A stretch of DNA of 64,000 bases. It comes from Melieria omissa. Taxonomy: Eukaryota > Arthropoda > Insecta > Diptera > Ulidiidae. A program made the position numbers and the translations under genes. Below, one piece after another: positions 1-10,284 of the stretch. The notes beneath the pieces were generated by a model. That model made no database searches. It was not told where the DNA came from and saw only the letters and a program-made list of their open reading frames with translations. Position 1 is the stretch's first letter. Each line of letters opens with the position of its first letter. The stretch is taken from NCBI GenBank assembly GCA_963971225.1, contig OZ020268.1:112312830-112376829 (forward strand), given 5' to 3'.

Positions 1-330
1 CAGCATCAGCGCACAGCATCGGCGGCTGCAGCAGTACAGCAAACAGCGGCGATCACACCGATGCAGGCACCGCCCTCCGAAACCGAACACAAACTACAGT
101 ACTTTGATTTGGATGTGGCCAATCCGCCGCTCATCGCCCGGCAGAGCATGAGCGTGGGCAATCTGTACACGCAAGGCAACAGTCGACCGAGCCTCTCCGC
201 TGACCCCTCAGTGCGTGCGCCGGTGCAGAGCGGTGTAGTTTATAACTCTGTGGATTTCGTAAAGACAGAAGCATTTAAGCGCATACGGGAGGAACGAATC
301 AAGGAGAGCGAAAGCGTAAACGCAAAGTGA
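1..330 (+). CDS. dos: Daughter of sevenless (Gab-family adaptor), C-terminal exon, partial
   Basis: This is the terminal coding exon of a GAB/DOS docking protein. The frame is open from the left edge and ends in TGA at 328-330. The start lies outside the window, and the Met at 61 is internal. Upstream of it the frame encodes a Gln/Ala-rich low-complexity stretch. Two tyrosine motifs fit the paired binding site for the tandem SH2 domains of the SHP2/Corkscrew phosphatase: YFDLDV (Tyr codon 100-102) and YNSVDF (Tyr codon 241-243), 47 residues apart. The tail VDFVKTEAFKRIREER resembles the end of fly Dos. In flies Dos acts at the inner membrane face downstream of Sevenless, EGFR and Torso; that role is known for the family, not shown here. 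The family call rests on this tail only. Confidence 0.8.
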   Translation, partial: QHQRTASAAAAVQQTAAITPMQAPPSETEHKLQYFDLDVANPPLIARQSMSVGNLYTQGNSRPSLSADPSVRAPVQSGVVYNSVDFVKTEAFKRIREERIKESESVNAK

Positions 331-1711
331 GCAGGACTAGGACCGGGTTTAAAACTGCCGTGCTGCCTTGTTTGCTATTCTACCGACCGTTTGGTAGCAG
401 GGCTTACTATCACGTGCACTATCAACGCTGAGATTAATTGTCTTCATTTATAGAATATTGCATGCATGAGCAATCGAATGTTTAACAGTACAGTATGTTT
501 ATCAAAAATATTCCATTTTTGCGTAGAATTTGTGTGGCAAATGTTTGCGCGTTGCAAATGTTTCGTCATTGTGTATTTATAGCATGACGTTTTATATGAA
601 TTTAACAAAATATTATTAATAACAATTAATGTTAAGTACAGAGGTGCATAGGTGTGCAATAAGTACGTTAAAATCAAAAAGTGTTGTCACTAAAATATTA
701 ATTTTATGTTTTACTACTGAAAATAACTGATATCATATTATGCAATTTAATGAACAAACGAAAAGTCGCAACCGAAAATCAATTTGTAATGATGTGCCTA
801 TTTTTACATTGACAAAATGTGGAGCACAATTTGTGCGCTTCTGACGCTAAAGAGTGACACGCTGCTAAGACAGTGCAAATTTTTTCAACTTTCTCCTTCT
901 ACTTTATACATACATACAGACATATTTGTGCATATACACATTTACCATAAATATACAATGTATACACCATATTTTTATATTTTTCAAATTTATGTATTAA
1001 AGCAAGTAAAAAAATCAAATTACATTTAATGTTAAACCGAATATACATACATACATGCATAAGAAACATACATATGAATGCTATTATACAATGCAAGGTT
1101 TTATATACAATATAATCGTTTTTTAATGAAACTGGAAACATGACTAGACGAACGCCTATGGGCGCAGTGCAGGCTTATGTGTAAACCCTTAAGCGGGTAA
1201 CTTAATCGCTGCTTAAAAGTAGTATGTAAGCGTCGTTGCATGGCACATTAATTCCGCGTTCAGCGGACCCACATTTGTATGTCTGCTCGAACGGTGCTTG
1301 CAGACCGCATCAGCAACAAAATGTAATGATAATAAATTTCTCAAAATCAATACATGACAATGATTGTTCATTAATTGGCCCATCAGTTTAAAGGGCTATG
1401 AAAGCGAGGTAAAGCTTAAATCTAGTTTATATAATTTATAAATTCAATTGACTTATGTAACTATACCCTCCCTGAAGGCGTTGGCTTGGCTGCGCCACAT
1501 CAACCAAGTCTAGTGGTGATTACGTAAAAAGTTGCTTGGGAACAGTTGCTGGGTAACTTCGGCACTAATGTTGACCATATGTAAAAGTATAGTATTGATC
1601 TGAACCGTTGCTATTGGCCAAATGTAAACAGTTTGCCTAGCTGCCTACTGCAAGGCGATTCCTGTGCCGACCAAATTTTCGAATCCGAGAACTCCAGTTT
1701 AGCTTCGCATC
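331..1711. other. Intergenic: dos 3' UTR and spacer, no gene seen
   Basis: The dos 3' UTR must begin here. An AATAAA lies near 1332, but it is not clear that dos uses it. The rest is AT-rich spacer with CATA-type simple repeats near 905-960 and 1040-1075. The short ORFs have no recognisable content. Confidence 0.5.
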
Positions 1712-3050
1712 AAAAGCAGAACAGTCGGAAACGAATTTTTATATTTTTATACTTTTGTATTTTTTTATACTTAGTTTTTTGTAAACTGGCTCTTTTCACG
1801 GCCCATTACAAATTTAAATGAAGTAAAAATTCAGTTTCCAGTCAGAAGTTACACACAAAATGTCGCTTGTTTATATTACCCGGCACTATGAGAACATCGC
1901 CGCTATTGAAAAACATTTGTTCGCAGAGCCGCTGAAGGCAAACAGAGGTAGTACGAAATTCAAAAGGCAGCTTAAAGCCAATCCTCAAAAGACGCATCTG
2001 ATTCCTTTGGGTGATGGAAAAGTGCTGGTCACCAATTCGGCCAAGCACAAGCACGGAACCATGGGCCACGCCGAGATCCCGCTGAGGGCGCCGTGCGAGT
2101 TTTTGCGCAAGCACGAAGGCTTGCGGTGGTACCGTGAAAGGCAGCATAACTGCACGCGTGAATTAACCATCGAGCCGGTGCCCCGCTTCCAGCGCCCCAA
2201 TACGCCGCCCAAACCGAGGAAAGTGCCAAACTTCATTTCGGCAAACATAAGGACGTTAAAGTCGGCACCGGCAACCCGGTACGCGCCGCGCTATGTCGAC
2301 ACAGTGCGCGGCGACACGCATAATCTGCTGGAAACGGGGCTCGTGCCGCAGTACAGTTGCCGACCCAACTACGGCAAGGTGCCGTGCTATTTGCGCTACC
2401 ACAAGCAGTACATGGCGCAGGCGCGTCGAGCGTGTCATGAGCAGCAAATGCGTGTTTGCACTCCACTCATGGACAGCAGCCGCATTAGGCCGATGACTGC
2501 CGAGGAGCGACACACAATATTGTCGGTATGTAATATTGATTTAACAACAACAATATTCTACCAGACGGCAGAGAAATTGACAGTCAAGGTTTATGTTACT
2601 GAAATATTTCAATTTGTTAGTTTCATAGTTATCTGACTATGGTTAATTTTGTTTGTCATTTGTGTCGATACAATAATTGATGAAAATATATTTTTTACAG
2701 GGCCTCAAAACGAATCATGCCAAGGTTTTAAAGGCTTTCCAGAAAATGACCGTTCACATCGACAATGTGGGTTTAAGGGTGCGCAAAGGTGCATTCGAGA
2801 ACGAGCTGCGACAATTAGAACAGGACATATTTTTGCTTGAGCATAATCCAGTCATCTACGTATCGAAGTTTTAACCAGTTTCGAGGTGTGGTCCCATGCT
2901 GCTTCCAGCAATACGAGGCGTCAAATTTTTCATAGCGAAAGCGATCTGAAAAAATCGTCAATCATATAAATTATTACAAATGTAATTGTGTAAAGTTTTT
3001 TATATGCAACATTTGTAATAAAATCGCACATTAAATTGCGTCATTCAATG
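1712..3050 (+). repeat. Segmental duplication, unit A (enkurin copy A)
   Basis: The unit begins at the block containing GAACAGTCGGAAACGAA (about 1712), runs through the enkurin gene, and ends in a block matching about 6034-6140 (GATCTGAAAA, ATTACAAATGTAATTG, AACATTTGTAATAAAATCGC, AAATTGCGTCAT). Similarity continues outside the coding exons on both sides. That points to duplication of a genomic segment, not to a processed copy. Confidence 0.75.
1860..2874 (+). CDS. Enkurin-domain protein, copy A (two exons)
   Basis: Exon 1 is 1860-2525 and exon 2 is 2701-2874. The intron (GTATGT...TTTACAG) is in phase 0, giving 279 residues. The start is the first ATG, MSLVYITRH. Enkurin features occur in order: the N-terminal ENI; GTMGHAEIPLRAPCEFLRKHEG (about 68-90); KVPNFISANI; VDTVRGDTHNLLETGLVP.Y...YGKVPCYLRYHK; the C-terminal EERHTILS/GLKTNHAKV; then a charged helix with RKGAFENELRQLEQDI ending VIYVSKF. 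In vertebrates enkurin binds calmodulin and TRPC channels in sperm, and it is a microtubule inner protein of axonemal doublets, so a sperm-tail role is inferred. AATAAA occurs near 3016. The gene is the left member of a tandem pair. Typical enkurins are about 255-280 residues. Confidence 0.85.
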
Positions 3051-3570
3051 CGTTGACATTTGGTGGAGAGCTAAAATGGATTAAGCTGATTAAGCCTTTA
3101 TTTGTTTTTACGCAAATGGGTACATAAAACAATTTCTGTGATTTGTAAAAGGGACTCGATATCATTGTGTTGCCTTTTGGTTTAGTTTTTTTTGGTTTAA
3201 TCTTAACGGAGAGTTGGCAAAAATGCATCCGAAATAGTATTCAATGCTAGTGGTATTAGTTAGTCAACCGAATGAACTAATTTGCGGCAGGTTAGCAGAT
3301 TAATTTGTAGCTGTAGCATGACAAGCAACCCCATGTTCGTTTCCTCGTTTTAACCAACATCAAAATTTTGAAAATAAACAATATTTCTGTCTCCCAGCAG
3401 AAAATGGCAAACCTCGGAGAATACAATTCCTATAAAAAATTCCAATTCAGAATTTGCATACGATGGTGGGTTGCTTCCATTTGTGTGCAAATTCACAGGC
3501 ACAACACATTTGCTGAAAGCTAAGCTAGGCCTCGATACTGACCTCTAGTGTCAGTTAACATATGTACTAT
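3051..3570. other. Spacer between the duplication units
   Basis: This spacer has no homology to unit B that I can see and no credible ORF. It separates the end of unit A from the solo LTR. Confidence 0.5.
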
Positions 3571-3574
3571 GTAT

Positions 3575-3963
3575 TGTTACGAAAATGAGTTTTTTAATCT
3601 TTGGATTCTGCTTGAAAAATAAAACCACTTCATTCAGCGCAAACGCAGTCAAAAACCAGCAATCACTTTATTTACAAATTTACACTTGTTTATCTTTACA
3701 CTTGCTACTACTTATTGGACTATTGCATGTTTCCCCTTTGATTGCTCAAATCAGACTCGTCCCTCTGCGCTGCACCCGGCTGCCTTTTATACTTGTCTGC
3801 TTATCGCGCCGATTGCTCTTGCATATTCCAGTTGGACTATCTCTCGATCGTTCTCGCACATCTCATTATCATCGCGAGCTATCCTTGCCATATCGAAATT
3901 GCCTAAAAGTATGCCCGTAAAATATTCATGCATAGCACAGCGACAGAGTGCCTCTTCATTACA
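3575..3963 (-). mobile_element. Solo LTR of an LTR retrotransposon, 389 bp
   Basis: Read on the minus strand it begins TGTAATGAAG and ends TTTTCGTAACA, the canonical TG...CA borders. It is flanked by a perfect 4-bp direct repeat, GTAT, at 3571-3574 and 3964-3967. Inside, on the minus strand, are a TATA-type box (TATAAAAGGC, around 3788) and an AATAAA (around 3670), in promoter-then-poly(A) order. No internal retroviral ORF adjoins it, so this is a recombined solo LTR. The TSD size and ends do not decide between Ty3/gypsy and other families. The ORFs across it are incidental. Confidence 0.75.
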
Positions 3964-4431
3964 GTATCATGAATGCTACATGGATCTTTGCAGTGCTTAA
4001 ATCATGGAATGCATTATATTCTTCCAACTTGATGTCGTCCCATAGCATTAACTCTTATTTAAGATTAGATTCAATGAAATTGGAAACAATTATGGCACAT
4101 TGTAAGTGTACAGTTAAAGGCCAAGGCCCATCTTGATCATGTTGATCATCTGTAAAATGGTTATAATTTTTTACGGATAAACTGTACCTACACATACTTT
4201 AATTTCCCTGTACGGCATCATGATGTATATGTATATAGATATCATGCCTAGTATAATTATAGATATCATGCATATTTTGCTTTCCCGTCAATAGTAGAAC
4301 AGTCGGAACGAATTTTTATATTTTTATATTTTTGTATTTCTTTTTTTGTAAATCGGGGTTTTCAAGGAATTTCGCGAATTACAAAAAATTAAATATATTA
4401 CTTGGTTTCCGGACATTGCAACATCCACGAA

Positions 4432-5959
4432 ATGTCGCTCGTTTACATTACGCGCCACAATGAGAACATTGCCGCAATCGAAAAGCATTTAAACTTTGTG
4501 AAGCTGTCGCGTTCTTATTTTAGTTCGAAATTTAAGAAAACGGTGAAAGCTCAGACCCAGAAACCGCACATTGTTCAATTGGATGGAGGTAAGGTATTGA
4601 TTACCACCTCACCCAAATGCAAGAACCGTACCATGGGCTACGCGGAAACGCCCTTGAGGCCGCCGTGTAATTACTTGCGCAAGCACGAAGGCCTGCAGTG
4701 GCGCCGCGAAAAGGATCACCAATGCGTGAGAGTGCCGACCCAACCGGTGCCTCGCTTCGAGCGCGACAAGACCCCGCCCGATCCCAAGAAGGTACCCAAC
4801 TTTGTCTCGGTAAACATTATGAAATTGAAGGCGAAATCGGCGACCCGATATGCGCCGCGCTATGTCGACACTGTGCGCGGTGACACGCACAATCTGCTGG
4901 GTACTGGGCTCGTGCCGGAGTACGCTTGCCATCGCAACTTTGGAAAGGTGCCGTGTTATCTGCGCTACCACAAAAGGCATTTAGCGAAGATAAAAAAGGA
5001 TTGCGAAGACCAGATCGACGCGCAGTTACGAATTTGCGCTCCGGTCTTGTCTAAAAATGCCATAAGGAAGATGACAGACGAGGAACGGGCAGCAATAATG
5101 TCGGTACGTAAACGATTAAACATTTTAACCAAAAAATTTTGTTTGAGTATTGGTAAAAACTAATAAATTCCGCTTATTCGTAAACACATCTGGGTAATCT
5201 CTTGTTTTAGTTCAGAATCTGTCGATTGGTCGCAGATAGGAAACTGTTGATAATAGGCAGCCAGAACGAATTTCATTTCAAGTAGTGTAGTAAGGAAATG
5301 TAATGTTAAAGCCTTTATTAGAACTTTTTAGAAAACTTTGATAACGTACAATAAAGACTGTTTGAAAATAAACAACTTTTTGATAGCCATCAAAAGTTCT
5401 CTCATCTTAGCGCAAAGTTAAGTTGTACAACTTGAAAACCACTTTGGATGCAGATTAAAGATATGCAATTTTTTTTTTAATCAGTAATTTAATTCTTATA
5501 AGTAGAAAATGTTAGCTTACAGAAGGCATTGCCCTTGATCGCTATCAGTTAAGTGGCTGATGATTGAATTTCAAAATTTTTTACTATACTATGCATGGAC
5601 CGTCATCCAAGTTGGAAATTTGCTGTTGTTAAATTATTTAATTATTAAATTAATTAATTATTATTAAAATATTTAAATTATTTTGTATTTTATTTCATCT
5701 AATTGTATTATAATACAAAATTAAACTTAGTCGTTTAGTAGAGTAGAAGACTGTTATTCTAACTAAATGTTTACACTTATTATAGGGACTCAAAACGAAT
5801 TTTATGACATTATACAACGCCTATCAGAGATTTACACTCACTGCCAACTCATTACCCAAGCAACTGCGTAAAGGTAATTTGGAGGACAAGATGCGACTTT
5901 TGGAGCAGGACATGTATTTAATCCAAAACAATCCGGTCATTTATATATCCAACTTTTAG
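4432..5959 (+). CDS. Enkurin-domain protein, copy B (two exons)
   Basis: Exon 1 is 4432-5103 and exon 2 is 5786-5959, with a phase 0 intron (GTACGT...TTATAG) and 281 residues. The start is the ATG matching copy A (MSLVYITRHNEN); the frame extends further upstream but without another ATG. Conserved parts are TMGYAETPLRPP followed by a RKHEG block, KKVPNFVSVNI, VDTVRGDTHNLLGTGLVPEY, FGKVPCYLRYHK, the enkurin core EERAAIMS/GLKTNF and RLLEQDMYLIQ...VIYISNF. The two copies share exon structure and splice phase but differ clearly in sequence, most of all in the C-terminal helix, so the duplication is not recent. The poly(A) signal of copy A is AACAAA at the matching place here. The gene is convergent with the TFIIIC gene, whose stop lies only about 160 bp away. 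Confidence 0.85.
5104..5785 (+). other. Expanded intron of enkurin copy B
   Basis: This is a 682-bp AT-rich intron, against 175 bp in copy A. It includes runs of ATTA/TTAA near 5630-5720. I saw no inserted element with clear borders. Confidence 0.5.
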
Positions 5960-6121
5960 TCTGCTTGGATATATGGTGCATGTTAGTTTCTGTATCCTTT
6001 CAGAGCAACAAATACTGGCAAATTCAAAGCAAGGCGATCGGAAAATCGCCAATTTTGCAAATTATTACAAATGTAATTGACAAAAGTTTTTTATACGCAA
6101 CATTTGTAACAAATTCGCAGA

Positions 6122-8310
6122 CTAAATTGCGTCATACATAAGTAGAAAACAACAAAGTGTGCATTTTACAGTTTCATTGGGGGCGAACAGTTGCTGCAAT
6201 GCAGCATTGTCTTCCAGCGCATAATGATTGCATACTGAACAGTAGCGTCTGGTTATGATGGGCAGCTGTATGAAACGCAAAAGGATTTTCGTTAGTTAAA
6301 ATACAAAATTTTTGGAAATATTGGGAATACCTGAACATACGAAATGCAGCATCGATTGACGGCATGCACATTGCTGCACTGCATGGTTTCGGGACTCGTT
6401 GCCTCACTGCATATTAGGCATTTCTCTGTCCAGGTGGTACTTGTAATGTCGACGCTTTCAGAGTTGAGTGCGACACTGGCGAGGCTAGCAAATCGCTCCA
6501 TGCCGCTCTTTAAGGGCTCATCGTTTATCATTGCCTGGATTTCAGCCAGCAGCAACCTACTTTTCCCCCGCATGCAATTGGCAGCTAGCTCCTGAAATGG
6601 AGTTAGCTGCGCTGTGACACTTGTGTGCTTAAGATGCAGGAGGCGAAGGATAATGTGTGAGATTTGAATGGCGCGCACAAGAAATTCAAATTCACGGACC
6701 GTACTCGCTTTAACTTTTTTGTGCTTCAGTCTAAACGAGAGGCAAAGTATAAACGATTAAACGGTTAGGTATGTAAGGGGCTATCGGTTTACTCACCGTT
6801 GATAACTTTGCGATTTGCGATTGATCAGAAGTTTGATTTGCAGCTGCAGCATGAATGCTTTGTCGATTTCGGGCGGCATCTTTTCTGCGCGGAGATCACA
6901 GAATGCATTGTATTTTTCCAGTTCGAAGCCGTTCATCAAGTCCAATCCAATTGCCACAGCGTAGTCCAGATACGCATCCATAATGGACACAGGCGCTTTC
7001 GCCAGACGCGAAAGGGAGTTCACCGCGCTCAGTTTGCACACGCTCACGAATGCACTGCTCGCGTTATGCTTTGACTTGTGTGCGTACTCCTTTGTGCGAT
7101 ACAGCATCAGGGACCACAGGCATTTGTTGCGCGTCGCTGTAAGGCCGAGAACTTGAAAATTTGTCGTATCCAATTCGGTGAGGACATCTTCAGTGTTCAC
7201 TGCTAGCACTTCAGTATCGGCACAACTGAGGCGTATGCGCAGCACTTTGCCCACGATAGTGCTGGCCAAAAATTCGTCCGCAGTCAGACTATGCAAGCCT
7301 GTGATTTTTACACACCCCGTATATAGACGCGCTTGGCTCACGATTGAGCCGGCTGGGTTCAGGCGGAAGGCGAGCACATGCGCTGCCTTAGAAAATACGA
7401 CGAAATAGCAGTTCGAGGCTTTTTCATACTGAACCTCCGCCACTCGACATGGGATCCGATCAGCTTTGCTCCACAGTGTTTCCACTTGTCGCAGTGCAGG
7501 GTTCTCTGCGGAATAATCCACCTTGAAGACTTGCATTAGGCCATGACCATTGCCAACCAGGAGAAAGTCATCGAACGCATTAAGGTAATTGACTCTGCCT
7601 GCTTCTGTTTTCGATGTGAAGAATTCACTGAACTCTTCCAACTCATCGTCCCATTTAAAGGCCGCAATATAGCCGATTGCATTGGCTGCAAAAATTAAAC
7701 GCTTGCAGCCCGTTGAATGCCATGCAAATGCGGTTATCCAGTACTGGCCGATGAATTTCTTGAATTCGCCAAAGCTTTTCATTGAAGCGATTGATTTGTT
7801 GGATGGAAAGTTCTCATTGTTGAGAAAGAATTTATTCAGATTGCCAATTTTCTGATGCCAGTGCCGACTGGAAGGATTCCGACTGAGTATTTGACATGTG
7901 CCAATGGTCGTGAGCACAGCCAGCAATGGCTGCCCGTTGCGCAGCTGCCATGGTGCAAAGCTTAGCTGTACCGCTTTCGCTTTGAGCTGTTCATATGAGT
8001 ATTCTGCTGTGTATATGGGCTCCATTGCCAGCTCTTGTCGCTCCTGAACACTGCTGTTGTTGTAAATATGCTGCAGTTCGACATTTTCGAATAGTCGCCA
8101 ACAGGGACGCTCCTGTGGGATTTCCGCATATGAGAACGAGTACGGAAATATACCAGACGGATCGGGCACGTAGATTAGTTCTAAAGTAATCAGGTCTGCG
8201 TTGGAACCAAGCAAGGCTATATTATTATCTTGAGATGTGAGATTGAAGTCGCTAATGGTGTCTTGCTTCACTTCGGCTTGGCACAGTTCAGTCAACTTAA
8301 GCTGTCCCAT
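6122..8310 (-). CDS. TFIIIC 90-kDa subunit-like protein (GTF3C4 type), three exons
   Basis: Exons read 8310-6797, 6730-6331 and 6265-6122, joining in phase to 685 residues. The start is ATG at 8310; the frame runs 10 codons further up without an ATG. Residues 1 to about 505 look like the beta-propeller region of the GTF3C4 N-terminal domain, with WH..IGNLNKFF and AFAWHSTGCKRLIFAAN segments. The C-terminus (about 605-685) has the treble-clef zinc pattern of zf-TFIIIC: CLIC, CSNVHAVNRC, then YCSVCNHYAL and CTLC. Human GTF3C4 (about 820 residues) is a RNA polymerase III TFIIIC subunit with reported acetyltransferase activity; a nuclear Pol III role is inferred. The final codons lie inside the enkurin duplication border. 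The zinc-finger match is stronger than the propeller match. Confidence 0.65.
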
Positions 8311-9105
8311 CGTGGCTGAAATTTTTCGATTGTGAAACAAAAATATATGCGTATATAGTGTAAGAATAAAAAAATAAAGTTATTAAAATACAATAATTAA
8401 AATACTACAAGTAATTAACAAATACTCTGAGCGACTTAAACTAGGAGATGTGAAGCTGGAAGCTGGAAAAATTGAAGAAGAAATGTTTGAATTCATGTTC
8501 AGCTGGCTACTGGCTGTGTGTTCCGTAAAGTTGAATTAGTTGTACTTAAACAAACTTTTTACTTTTAACCCGCAATTACTCCCTTAACATTTCGTCTCCT
8601 AGTTAAATTTGAATCACGCCAGTTCGACGGACCGTAAACACTGTCAGAAAACATTGTATTGTTAAACAAACTGTTATGTTTAGTTTGTTTATGTCTTGAA
8701 TATTTTTTTTGTAAAAAAATAAAGAAATAAGTCGTTTTTAAAATATTAAATGGCGTGTCTGAAACACTCCGCCAGCGACGGCGTCCAAAAACAGGTGCGT
8801 GAGTAAACGGGCGTTAATCCTAATCAATATATATCTAATAGGAACATTTTATTTTGCTTCTTCAAATGCCATGCAGTCTGATTAGAATTTTGTGATTTGG
8901 CCTTTCAAATGCCATTCGATTCAATTTATCGAAAATGCTATCGAAACTTTCGCATCGCTGCTGATTGCGAATATGGTATGAAAACAAAGCTGATAGGTTT
9001 TCTGCGGTAGTATTTAAAGCCGGGCACTATCAGCGACTGAGTTGTCTCTCATGTTTCACTTACCCGGTAAGCGGCGCACCTGACGAGGAATAGCAAGTGT
9101 TCAAA
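8311..9105. other. Divergent intergenic region, TFIIIC-like gene / thioesterase 1
   Basis: This 795-bp region must hold both promoters. There is no ORF of note. A TATA-like TATTTAAAG at about 9010-9018 is followed about 20-25 bp later by an initiator-like ATCAGCG. This could serve thioesterase 1, whose ATG is at 9106. Confidence 0.45.
9010..9037 (+). promoter_or_regulatory. Candidate core promoter of thioesterase 1
   Basis: TATTTAAAG with a downstream ATCAGCG initiator-like element, about 70 bp before the start codon. The call rests on spacing and motif only. Confidence 0.3.
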
Positions 9106-10284
9106 ATGTCCGGGAAACGCAGTCTTCAAGCACTGAAGCAAGTCGCCGAGTATATGTCCAAGAGTAGCGGTTTTGATCGCTTTATACGCCAGGTGAGCTA
9201 TTTGCGTAGCTATGTTTTTCTTAAAAAAAGCAAATGTTTAGCTATTTTTAGACAAACTCTTTTTAATGTTGCGTTATAGCAAAGTAAAGGATTTACTTTG
9301 GCTGTGGCTCCGGTTGGGCTAACAAATGCAAATCAGCTGTTTGAGAATTACGGCCGATAGTAGTGCTGCCACAATTTTGAGAATGTAATTTGTTTAATGT
9401 TGTGTTTCAATTATTTTAGGTGCTCAGAACCAGGTGAGCACAGTTCGGTGAAAATATTGCGTGATTGGAAAGTTTTTTGATTTGAAAAAAGTAAAATCAT
9501 TGCCGAAGCCGAAAAATAGTGAACTAGTGAGTCAGCGTTGAGACTAGTGCATTGGATTATTATTATAGATTAAAATTTCTTCAAATTACAACTAGACAGT
9601 TTCAGTAAACATTTTTTCACTTTATATATTGAATTTTAGATTTGGAACGCCACTATGCTTTTCTTAGTAATTTCATTGACCGCTGGCTATTTGAGTCATT
9701 TTTAAACTTCTCTTAGTATTTCCATTAATTTTTATTTTTTTTATTTTTAAAGTGTTGTCTCATGTCATAAAAACATGTGAGTTAATAGTTAAATAGCTAA
9801 CATTTAACAATGTACTTTTTTCAATATCAATAATTTTGGGTCATTAGTGTTAGCCACAAAATTAGTTGCCCTGAGGCAGTTTTTTGCTTACATACTCGTA
9901 CAGTACAGCAAATAATATTTGTTTTCCATATTTCAGCTGAACATAATAGATGGTGGAGATGGTAAATGCACTGCCGAAATCAAATTGGCACAGGAACATA
10001 TAAATCTTCACGGCAATGTGCATGGCGGTGTTGTGGCTACATTATTGGACGTGGTCACGACTTTTGCGGTAATGACGAAGCCTTGTAATCCCGGCGCCTC
10101 GGTGGATATGCAGGTCATGTTCTTAAAGGGACCGAAGGAAGGTGAGGAGCTGGTTATCGACGCAAATACAGTGGATGTGGCTAACAATGTGGCTTATATT
10201 GAATGTGAGTTGCGTCACAAAAGTACTGGTGAAATCATTGCCAAGGGTTCACAATCTAAAATTGTCGATTTCGATTTGAAGTAA
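9106..10284 (+). CDS. THEM2/ACOT13-like acyl-CoA thioesterase 1 (hotdog fold)
   Basis: Exon 1 is 9106-9192 (MSGKRSLQALKQVAEYMSKS...) and exon 2 is 9937-10284, joined in phase 0, giving 144 residues, the usual size. The core reads IIDGGDGKCTAEIKL, then HGNVHGGVVATLLDVVTTFA with the helix carrying the catalytic Asp (LLD), then the PGASVDMQVMFLKGPKEGEEL strand region and the IIAKGSQSK end strand. ACOT13 hydrolyses medium- and long-chain fatty acyl-CoA, forms tetramers and is cytosolic or mitochondrial; that is family knowledge. AATAAA is at about 10354. The gene is followed on the same strand by a paralogue of the same two-exon design, so the pair arose by tandem duplication. Confidence 0.85.

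Larger units (their letters stand above)
4293..6140 (+). repeat. Segmental duplication, unit B (enkurin copy B)
   Basis: The left border block (GAACAGTCGGAACGAATTTT, near 4298) matches 1712, and the right block (about 6034-6140) matches 2945-3050. Unit B is longer because its enkurin intron is 682 bp against 175 bp in unit A. The right border contains the last codons of the convergent TFIIIC gene, so a scrap of that gene's 3' end was copied into unit A. Confidence 0.75.

Noticed and set aside
3585..4000. Overlapping plus-strand ORFs of 104-111 codons
   Set aside because: They lie within the bordered solo LTR, on the strand opposite to its TATA and poly(A) signals.
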